Shown piece after piece: positions 14,823-19,982 of a stretch of DNA of 31,302 nt. The notes below the pieces were generated by a model that saw only the letters and a program-made list of their open reading frames with translations, searched no databases and had not been told where the DNA came from. Both the position numbers and the translations under genes were made by a program. The DNA comes from a virus, in IMG/VR virus record IMGVR_UViG_3300030104_000602, positions 1 to 31,302 of that record; one strand, 5' to 3'. Numbering within the stretch: the first letter of the stretch is position 1; each line of letters begins with the position of its first letter.

Positions 14823-15140
14823 ATGACCATAGGTCAGGAGGTTGTTATCAAAACAACAACAAAAAATGGTGCTAAAGCACCCCAAAAAACCAGTAAGTTT
14901 AACGAAGAAGCTAGAGCTTCTTATCCTCAAGTAATGAAAATTGCTATGCATTTTTCAAAGCTTACTAAATGTCCGAAGGACATCAAGTTCGGAACTTTGA
15001 GAGGTCATTTTTTAGCGAAGCTAAATGATGCAAAGAAACCTTTGACTCAAGGTCAAGTTTCTAAACTTCTTACGCTGAAAGCTGTTCCAGCTTCGGATTT
15101 GAAGTCCATGAGAGCTTATAAAGATTTTCAATCTTCATAA
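14823..15140 (+). CDS. Hypothetical protein encoded in the hairpin array (105 aa)
   Basis: A lysine-rich 105-residue protein (starts MTIGQEVVIK; basic with K at many positions, ending YKDFQSS). No known domain. Its coding DNA is built from consecutive short inverted repeats (14824 to 15142), so it is unclear whether selection acts on the protein, the RNA or the DNA. The stop codon lies within a 13-bp hairpin (15114-15142). A perfect AGGAGG sits inside the reading frame at 14837-14842, with no standard in-frame start just after it, while the ATG at 14823 has a poor ribosome site. A terminator follows at 15154. The ORF is open and continuous, so I keep it with moderate confidence. Confidence 0.55.
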   Translation: MTIGQEVVIKTTTKNGAKAPQKTSKFNEEARASYPQVMKIAMHFSKLTKCPKDIKFGTLRGHFLAKLNDAKKPLTQGQVSKLLTLKAVPASDLKSMRAYKDFQSS

Positions 15141-15153
15141 GCAGTTTGGGATT

Positions 15154-15176
15154 AGGGAGCTTTATGCTCCCTTTTT
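15154..15176 (+). terminator. Terminator after the first hairpin ORF
   Basis: Stem AGGGAGC / GCTCCCT with loop TTTAT (15154-15172), followed by T's. Nearly the same hairpin is used at 15501, so the two ORFs look like paired units. Confidence 0.8.
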
Positions 15177-15181
15177 CCCTA

Positions 15182-15199
15182 AATTTTTATATAAAAATT
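15182..15199. repeat. Perfect 18-bp palindrome upstream of the second hairpin ORF
   Basis: AATTTTTATATAAAAATT is its own reverse complement. It ends 11 bases before the ATG at 15211. It could be an operator, a cruciform site or simply AT-rich sequence; the perfect symmetry and position are noted. Confidence 0.7.
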
Positions 15200-15203
15200 G
15201 GAG

Positions 15204-15225
15204 AAAATTTATGAGTATAAATTTT
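15204..15225 (+). promoter_or_regulatory. Hairpin enclosing the start codon of the second hairpin ORF
   Basis: Arms 15204-15212 and 15217-15225 pair perfectly (9 bp) around the loop GAGT. The ATG occupies 15211-15213, and the ribosome site (GGAG) is just upstream. The fold would hide the start codon, so translation may depend on unfolding. Confidence 0.6.
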
Positions 15226-15483
15226 GAAGTATCTAAACACTCTTTCTTAGATGGTTTACATCTAAAAACAGAGTTTGAAAATGGATATGAAGTATCCATT
15301 GTTCCTAGTCAAATCCCTTTCGGGATTAATGATTTTCAAGGTAACCCTGAAAGGGTTGAACTAGGTATTTTCTTTCAAGGTACTATGATTAGTACCTTTA
15401 GTGATGAGGATTTAACTTACTTGACTCCGTCAAGAGCTATTGAAATCTGCAAAGAGGTCGAAGACCTCAATCCAAATATCTAA
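15211..15483 (+). CDS. Hypothetical protein encoded in the hairpin array (90 aa)
   Basis: A 90-residue protein starting MSINFEVSKHSFLDGL, with a plausible globular composition: alternating beta strands (YEVSIVPSQIPFGI, RVELGIFFQG) and a C-terminal helix (SRAIEICKEVEDLN). It has a good ribosome site (GGAGAAAATTT then ATG) and its own terminator at 15501. These are better signs of translation than for its neighbour. Its DNA is nevertheless a run of perfect hairpins (start codon in one, stop codon in another). No family recognised. Confidence 0.65.
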   Translation: MSINFEVSKHSFLDGLHLKTEFENGYEVSIVPSQIPFGINDFQGNPERVELGIFFQGTMISTFSDEDLTYLTPSRAIEICKEVEDLNPNI

Positions 15484-15500
15484 CTAGATATTTGAAATTT

Positions 15501-15527
15501 AAGGGAGCTTTATAGCTCCCTTTTTTT
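15501..15527 (+). terminator. Terminator after the second hairpin ORF
   Basis: Stem AAGGGAGCT / AGCTCCCTT with loop TTAT (15501-15522), followed by further T's to 15527. It resembles the terminator at 15154 closely. Confidence 0.85.
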
Positions 15528-16083
15528 GTCTGAATTCTTTTAGGCCTATTTTATTCTAAAATTGGCTCAAAAGAATTGACCAACAACAACCAGGTATCTT
15601 TCAGATACTTGGTTAACAATCAAATTTAAAGCTATTTAGAGAGCCGTAGAGCCATAAATACTATCGAACCCTAGCTATCCCCCCAATCAGAGTTAAAAAC
15701 TCTGTAGAGCCTTGATTTACCTATTGAATCTGTAAAGTCTTTAGAGACTTTAAAGTTATAATAAACTTACATAAATTCTCTTAGAATTTTGTAAACTTCA
15801 TATTCTTTTAAAACTCTAGAGAGTTTTAGGAGCTATCCAAATAATTAGAGATGAGAATTAAGTCTGTAAGACTTGTCAGATATCTCAATTCTTTAAAACT
15901 CTTTAGAGTTTCAAGGGGTAGGCAGGTGACCACCCCCCTCTCCCCCTATATATGCACAATCCTATACATTTTTAGAAGTTTTGAAGTGTTAAGTAGAAAA
16001 TAGCCCCGGACATCAAAGAGCTTTAAAGAGCTTTATAGTAGGGTAGGAATATATAGATGTACAACCCCTACCGGACAAGCCTC

Positions 16084-16112
16084 AGTATACAGTTGTATTC
16101 CAAGTTTGTCAA
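16084..16112 (-). promoter_or_regulatory. Leftward consensus-like promoter facing the hairpin array
   Basis: Minus strand: TTGACA (16112-16107), 17-base spacer, TATACT (16089-16084). The transcript would enter the gene-free hairpin region antisense to the two ORFs. Its -35 box is one arm of the inverted repeat at 16105-16136. Confidence 0.8.
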
Positions 16113-16136
16113 GCATTATTTAAACTACTTGACAAA
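16105..16136. repeat. Inverted repeat linking two divergent -35 boxes
   Basis: TTTGTCAAG (16105-16113) and CTTGACAAA (16128-16136) are perfect reverse complements across 14 bases. Each arm contains the -35 box of one promoter. A regulator binding here would affect both directions. Confidence 0.75.
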
Positions 16137-16157
16137 TTCATACTCATACCCTATAAT
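16129..16157 (+). promoter_or_regulatory. Consensus sigma70 promoter for late genes (TerS)
   Basis: TTGACA (16129-16134), 17-base spacer, TATAAT (16152-16157): an exact consensus. The expected start of transcription is about 16163-16165, at or next to the ATG of TerS, so the mRNA may have no leader. Confidence 0.88.
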
Positions 16158-16164
16158 AAAACAA

Positions 16165-16584
16165 ATGAATCTTCCAGCAACTAAAAGAAAATTAACAGAA
16201 AAGCAACAAGCTTTCTTAGATAACCTTATAGAAACAAAAGGAGATTTAAAGCTTTCTGCTGAACTTGCAGGCTACGCAGGAAATCACTATCAAATTATGC
16301 AAAGCCTTAAACAAGAAATAGTCGAGTTAGCCTCAACAGTCCTCGCAAGGGAAGCACCTAAAGCAGCTTTTAAGCTTGTTGAAGTCATGGAGAGCGATAC
16401 AGCCATGCCACAAGCTAATGTAAAGTTACAAGCAGCACAAACTATATTAGATAGAGTTGGTGTTTCTAAAACAGAACGAATGCAAATAGACCACAATGTT
16501 TCGGGTGGTATTTTTATATTACCTGAAAAAGAAACAATAGATATTAAAGCAGAGGATACTCAATATGAAGATATTCCTAACTGA
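16165..16584 (+). CDS. terS: Terminase small subunit
   Basis: DNA-recognition subunit of the packaging motor, 139 residues from the chosen start (MNLPATKRKLTEKQQAFLDN). The N-terminal LTEKQQAFLDNLIETKGDLKLSAELAGY stretch is a helix-turn-helix typical of phage small terminases. A helical oligomerisation region and an acidic C-terminus (IDIKAEDTQYEDIPN) follow. An in-frame ATG at 16057 would add 36 residues but lies upstream of a perfect promoter whose start site is at 16163-16165, so the shorter form is preferred. It has no ribosome site; leaderless translation is likely. TerL is encoded about 1.6 kb downstream, with small genes and an IscU gene between. Confidence 0.82.
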   Translation: MNLPATKRKLTEKQQAFLDNLIETKGDLKLSAELAGYAGNHYQIMQSLKQEIVELASTVLAREAPKAAFKLVEVMESDTAMPQANVKLQAAQTILDRVGVSKTERMQIDHNVSGGIFILPEKETIDIKAEDTQYEDIPN

Positions 16585-16762
16585 GTATACTTTAGAAAAT
16601 AAAGTTTACGCAGGTATTAATATATTTGCTTCTAGTGATATAGAAGCAGAACTTATTGCAGAAGAACAAGGAGTAACTATTGTTGGAGAAATTACAGGTG
16701 TTAGATTTAAACCTGAGTTTTATGACTATTTAGAATCCGAAACAAAAAGAGTATTACACTAA
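16565..16762 (+). CDS. Hypothetical protein after TerS (65 aa)
   Basis: An acidic 65-residue protein starting MKIFLTEYTLENKVYAGINI. The body looks like a small alpha/beta fold. It overlaps TerS by 20 bases; a GAGG sits about ten bases before its ATG. Its stop overlaps the next start by one base. Such small proteins beside TerS are common in marine podoviruses and have no assigned role that I can name. Confidence 0.7.
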   Translation: MKIFLTEYTLENKVYAGINIFASSDIEAELIAEEQGVTIVGEITGVRFKPEFYDYLESETKRVLH

Positions 16763-16944
16763 TGGCAACAAAAAAGAAATCAACAGTAAACAAAGCAGGG
16801 AACTACACTAAGCCTACTATGCGAAAGAATCTTTTTAATAAGATTAAAGCAGGAAGCAAAGGGGGTAACGCAGGTCAATGGTCTGCACGTAAAGCTCAGA
16901 TGCTTGCCAAACAATATAAAGCTAAAGGTGGAGGCTATAAGTAA
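16762..16944 (+). CDS. Small basic phage protein with GGxxGQWSARKAQ motif (60 aa)
   Basis: Basic 60-residue protein. The C-terminal block AGSKGGNAGQWSARKAQMLAKQY followed by KAKGGGYK is a pattern I recognise from small proteins found again and again in phage structural regions, without a known biochemical role. It probably binds DNA or enters the head with it, but that is inferred from charge only. Both ends overlap neighbouring genes by one base (TAATG). Confidence 0.75.
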   Translation: MATKKKSTVNKAGNYTKPTMRKNLFNKIKAGSKGGNAGQWSARKAQMLAKQYKAKGGGYK

Positions 16945-17186
16945 TGGCACTTAAGAAGTCTCAAAAGTCTTTAAAGCGTTGGACAAAGCAAAAGTGGAGA
17001 ACAGCAAGCGGTAAAAAATCCTCTGAGACAGGAGAAGTCTATGCACCTGCAGCTACGATAAAGAAACTTAAATCAACATCAGCAGGTAAAAGTAAATTAG
17101 CAGCAGCTAATAAAAAGAAACGAGCAGCAACTGCAAAAGGTAAACAACATGCTCGTCATGGATTACACAAAGGAAAGAAAAGATAA
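16944..17186 (+). CDS. Small lysine-rich phage protein (80 aa)
   Basis: Very basic protein with a recognisable phage block: LKRWTKQKWRTASGKKSSETGEVY near the N-terminus, then a K/A/R-rich tail ending HARHGLHKGKKR. Similar small proteins (I link them to DUF5872-like sequences from memory) accompany the preceding type. No enzymatic motif. It may be a DNA-binding or packaged protein. One-base overlaps at both ends indicate coupled translation. Confidence 0.75.
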   Translation: MALKKSQKSLKRWTKQKWRTASGKKSSETGEVYAPAATIKKLKSTSAGKSKLAAANKKKRAATAKGKQHARHGLHKGKKR

Positions 17187-17473
17187 TGTCAGAAAAAGAT
17201 AGCAGATTAAAAAGAGCAGGTGTTAGTGGTTTTAACAAACCTAAAAGAACTCCTAGTCATCCTAAGAAGTCACACATAGTTGTGGCTAAAGAAGGCTCAA
17301 AGATTAAAACCATAAGATTTGGACAGAAAGGTGCAAAGACTGCAGGTAAACCTAAAGCAGGTGAGTCTGATAGAATGAAAGCAAAACGTAAAAGCTTTAA
17401 AGCTAGACACGGAAAGAACATAGCTAAAGGAAAAATGTCAGCAGCTTATTGGGCTGATAAAGTAAAATGGTAA
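17186..17473 (+). CDS. Small basic phage protein, DUF6321-like (95 aa)
   Basis: Basic 95-residue protein containing SRLKRAGVSGFNKPKRTPSH, an IKTIRFGQKGAKTAG segment and a C-terminal MSAAYWADKVKW. This arrangement is widespread in phages and is, to my memory, the DUF6321 pattern; its function is unknown. It is the third in a row of overlapping small basic genes and overlaps the following membrane peptide by seven bases. Confidence 0.78.
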   Translation: MSEKDSRLKRAGVSGFNKPKRTPSHPKKSHIVVAKEGSKIKTIRFGQKGAKTAGKPKAGESDRMKAKRKSFKARHGKNIAKGKMSAAYWADKVKW

Positions 17474-17616
17474 CACCAGAAGAATGGCAAGAGAAAGAAT
17501 TAAATTGGTTGGCAAAGAAACAATTAAGTTTTGTAGCTATTATGTCAGTTATTCAAGTTAGTATGTTAGCACTCATGATGTTGTTCATGTATATTAATTC
17601 AATTATATTTAAGTAA
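17467..17616 (+). CDS. Small single-span membrane protein (49 aa)
   Basis: A 49-residue ORF starting MVTPEEWQEKELNWLAKKQL, then one hydrophobic segment from about residue 21 to 47. The N-terminus is amphipathic. It overlaps the preceding basic gene by seven bases and ends one base before the next start. Its size suits a small holin or a membrane anchor, but there is no endolysin nearby, so lysis is not supported. It is too short for usual gene-calling limits. Confidence 0.6.
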   Translation: MVTPEEWQEKELNWLAKKQLSFVAIMSVIQVSMLALMMLFMYINSIIFK

Positions 17617-17617
17617 A

Positions 17618-17761
17618 ATGCCACAGTTAGGTTCAGACAAACAACCAGTTAAATTCAAACCTTTAGCTAAACAAAAAGCTAGATTATCCATGAGAGGTAA
17701 AGGTATTCGTGACCAAAAACAATTTGAAGAAAACTGGGATAAAATATTTAATAAGAAGTAA
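17618..17761 (+). CDS. Small basic hypothetical protein (47 aa)
   Basis: A 47-residue protein starting MPQLGSDKQPVKFKPLAKQK and ending DKIFNKK. It is basic with an RLSMRGKGIRDQKQFEENWDK segment like short DNA- or RNA-binding motifs. It lies one base after the membrane peptide and overlaps the IscU start by one base. No family recognised. Confidence 0.6.
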   Translation: MPQLGSDKQPVKFKPLAKQKARLSMRGKGIRDQKQFEENWDKIFNKK

Positions 17762-18174
17762 TGGCTTATTCTCAACAAGTCATTGATAGGTTCAATAGTG
17801 TTTTATCTGAACCTGAAAAACATTCAGTAGGTCGATTCGACCCTCAAGACCCAAACGTAGCTACAGGAATGACAGGAGCACCTGCCTGTGGTGATGTTAT
17901 GCGTTTACAGTTAAAACTAAACGGAGATACAATAGAAGAAGTTAAGTTTAAAACATATGGTTGTGGTTCTGCTATAGCTTCCTCTACTATGTTTGTAGAG
18001 ATGTTAAAAGGAAAAACAATAGAAGAAGCTAAAGAAATAAAAGATAAAGATATAGCACAAGCTTTAGAGTTACCTCCAATTAAGTTACATTGTTCTGTTC
18101 TTGCAGAAGAAAGTATACATAAAGCTATAGAAGACTGGGAAACTAAAACAAAACATAGGAAACACAATCAATGA
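17761..18174 (+). CDS. iscU: IscU-type iron-sulfur cluster assembly scaffold
   Basis: Scaffold on which a 2Fe-2S cluster is built from cysteine-desulfurase sulfur and iron before transfer to apo-proteins. The 137-residue protein matches cellular IscU end to end. It has C43 in GAPACGDVM with D45 two residues on, C68 in KTYGCGSAIASS, and H110-C111 in LHCSVLAEES. The LPPIK motif (104-108) corresponds to the LPPVK site through which HscA/DnaK-type chaperones act. All three cluster cysteines, the Asp and the chaperone site are kept, so it is probably functional. The basic tail (KTKHRKHNQ) is not typical. It overlaps TerL by 4 bases and the preceding gene by one, so it belongs to the late operon and is unlikely to be a stray host fragment. 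Confidence 0.93.
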   Translation: MAYSQQVIDRFNSVLSEPEKHSVGRFDPQDPNVATGMTGAPACGDVMRLQLKLNGDTIEEVKFKTYGCGSAIASSTMFVEMLKGKTIEEAKEIKDKDIAQALELPPIKLHCSVLAEESIHKAIEDWETKTKHRKHNQ

Positions 18175-19979
18175 TTCCAAAGGATTATATAAAAAAGAAA
18201 AGTAAAACTATTCCTTTTGGATATGAAGTAAGTGAGTTTGAAGGTTGGTTACGACCTATTCAAGCTGAGTTATTTGTTTTAAACAAATATATTAAAAAAG
18301 TTAAAGAAGAAGCATTATCGTTACGTGATGCTGCAGAGTTAATTTCTACAGAAACTAATAGAAGTATAAGTCATGTTGGTTTGTCAAAGCTAGTAAATAA
18401 AAATAAAGGTGGTAGACCCAAAGGTTCTAAGTCTAGTTATAACTATTCACGAGCACAAAAAAGAAAACAATTAGTTGCTAGAGAAGAAAAGAAAGTTAAA
18501 AAAGAAAAAGAAAAACTTAAATTAAAAGAAGAACGACTTAAAAAAGAAAAAGAAGTTATAACAAAAGTAACAGAAAAAACTAAAGATAAAGTTGTTGTTA
18601 CATCAGACTTTGAACAAGTGGCTCCGTCTGTTCAAGAAATAATAAAAGATAGTAATATAATCTTTCATCCTAACGAAGGACCGCAAACTAAATTTTTAGC
18701 AGCCGATGAAAAGGATGTTCTTTATGGAGGAGCAGCAGGTGGTGGTAAAAGTTATGCTATGCTTATTGACCCACTACGTTATGCACATAAGAAAGCTCAT
18801 AGAGGTTTAATACTTAGAAGGTCTATGCCAGAGTTACGAGAACTCATAGACAAATCCAGAGAATTATATCCACAAGCATTTCCGGGTTGTAAGTTTAAAG
18901 AAGTAGAAAAAGTATGGAACTTTCCAAGTGGAGCTAAGATAGAGTTTGGTTTTTTAGAAAGAGATGCTGATGTATATAGATACCAAGGACAAGCATATAG
19001 TTGGATAGGGTTTGATGAAATAACTCATTTACCCACAGATTTTGGTTGGAACTATCTAGCCTCTCGTTTAAGAACTACAGACCCTGAAATAAAAACTTAC
19101 TTACGCTGTACTGCAAACCCCGGTGGTGTTGGAGCACATTGGGTAAAAAACAGATACATTAATCCTTCTGAGCCTGACAAAAGTTTTTTAGGAGTAGACG
19201 GTTTAACACGAAAGTTTATTCCTGCAAAATTAACTGATAATCCTTATTTATCTGAAGATGGTATGTATGAGCAAATGCTTAATTCATTACCACCTGTACA
19301 ACGCAAACAGTTACTAGAAGGTAATTGGGATGTAAATGAAGGAGCAGCTTTTGTAGAATTTGACCCTGATGTACATGTTGTACCTCCTTTTCAAATTCCT
19401 GTAGCATGGGAAAGACTAAAAGGTATTGACTATGGGTATGCATCTGAGTCATGTTGTTTGTGGGGAACAATAGATATGACGGATGGAACACTCATCATTT
19501 ACCGTGAATTGTATCGAAAAGGCTTGACAGGTCAGGAATTAGGCTCTATAATAACAGAAATGGAAAGGGAAGACCCTTTTTCTGTTAATGGTGTATTAGA
19601 TACAGCAGCATGGGCAAATACAGGAACAACTGGTCCAACTGTTGGAGAAGCTTTATTAAGAGCAGGACATAAACTAAGAAGAGCAGATAAGAATCGTATT
19701 CAAGGTAAAATCCAAATACACGAATATTTAAAAGTAAAAGATAACGGAAGACCTAAGTTACAGATATTTAATACATGTCCAAACTTAATAAGAGAAATAC
19801 AAAGTATTCCTTTATCAAAAACAAATCCAGAAGATGTGGATACACATGCTTCGGACCACGCATATGATGCTCTAAGATATATGATTATGAGTAGACCAAG
19901 AGTGGCAAATACATTTGACAGATTAAGACAATTTAAAAAAGAAATGTACTCTCCTTCTGATTCCACTTTTGGATATTAA
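18171..19979 (+). CDS. terL: Terminase large subunit with unusual N-terminal extension
   Basis: ATPase-nuclease that drives DNA into the prohead and cuts it. It is 602 residues long. Walker A is at about 183-192 (GGAAGGGKS), Walker B with the catalytic acid at about 280-283 (IGFDEITH), and the RNase H-like nuclease begins with GIDYGYA near 417, continues with VLDTAAW, and ends with DHAYDALRY. Ahead of the motor domain, residues 1-160 hold a possible helix-turn-helix (SLRDAAELISTETNRSISHV), a GGRPKGSK basic patch and a long K/E-rich coiled coil. This extra part is not in typical TerL and may help bind DNA or the small subunit. Confidence 0.95.
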   Translation: MIPKDYIKKKSKTIPFGYEVSEFEGWLRPIQAELFVLNKYIKKVKEEALSLRDAAELISTETNRSISHVGLSKLVNKNKGGRPKGSKSSYNYSRAQKRKQLVAREEKKVKKEKEKLKLKEERLKKEKEVITKVTEKTKDKVVVTSDFEQVAPSVQEIIKDSNIIFHPNEGPQTKFLAADEKDVLYGGAAGGGKSYAMLIDPLRYAHKKAHRGLILRRSMPELRELIDKSRELYPQAFPGCKFKEVEKVWNFPSGAKIEFGFLERDADVYRYQGQAYSWIGFDEITHLPTDFGWNYLASRLRTTDPEIKTYLRCTANPGGVGAHWVKNRYINPSEPDKSFLGVDGLTRKFIPAKLTDNPYLSEDGMYEQMLNSLPPVQRKQLLEGNWDVNEGAAFVEFDPDVHVVPPFQIPVAWERLKGIDYGYASESCCLWGTIDMTDGTLIIYRELYRKGLTGQELGSIITEMEREDPFSVNGVLDTAAWANTGTTGPTVGEALLRAGHKLRRADKNRIQGKIQIHEYLKVKDNGRPKLQIFNTCPNLIREIQSIPLSKTNPEDVDTHASDHAYDALRYMIMSRPRVANTFDRLRQFKKEMYSPSDSTFGY

Positions 19980-19982
19980 TAT

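Larger units (their letters stand above)
14824..15936. repeat. Array of short perfect hairpins across two ORFs and a gene-free stretch
   Basis: Nearly continuous chain of inverted repeats with arms of 5-12 bp and tiny loops. Examples (full extent, arm length): 14868-14881 (6), 14905-14922 (8), 14969-14983 (6), 15011-15025 (6), 15055-15068 (6), 15114-15142 (12 of 13), 15204-15225 (9), 15247-15265 (7), 15279-15300 (about 9), 15343-15357 (6), 15377-15398 (9), 15420-15434 (6), 15454-15468 (6), 15473-15494 (10), 15533-15577 (9 outer, 6 inner), 15588-15614 (12), 15688-15704 (7), 15733-15752 (8), 15773-15789 (7), 15809-15828 (9), 15860-15874 (6), 15896-15911 (7). Arms differ between hairpins, so this is not one repeated sequence. 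Three-base loops dominate, and GAA or TTC is frequent. Function unknown. Confidence 0.85.
15484..16164. other. Gene-free region between hairpin ORFs and late genes
   Basis: About 680 bases without a convincing gene. The first part is the rest of the hairpin array (to 15936). A C-rich stretch (15930-15955, unusual in this AT-rich genome) and direct repeats of GAGCTTTA near 16018-16037 follow, then the divergent promoter pair (16084-16157). A leftward transcript from 16084 would read the array as antisense RNA. The region is a plausible place for a packaging or end signal because TerS begins right after it. Confidence 0.65.

Noticed and set aside
14824-15936. CRISPR array
   Set aside because: Hairpin arms differ in sequence, there is no constant repeat or spacer length, and no cas gene is present.
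15852-16001. Plus-strand ORF of about 49 residues in the gene-free region
   Set aside because: No ribosome site, sequence dominated by hairpins and the C-rich tract, and no plausible fold.
16057-16164. Longer N-terminus for TerS
   Set aside because: It lies upstream of a perfect promoter whose start site is next to the shorter ATG, and the first 36 residues do not resemble TerS.
17467-17616. Holin call for the 49-residue membrane protein
   Set aside because: No endolysin or other lysis gene is nearby and one membrane segment is not specific. It is kept as a membrane peptide only.
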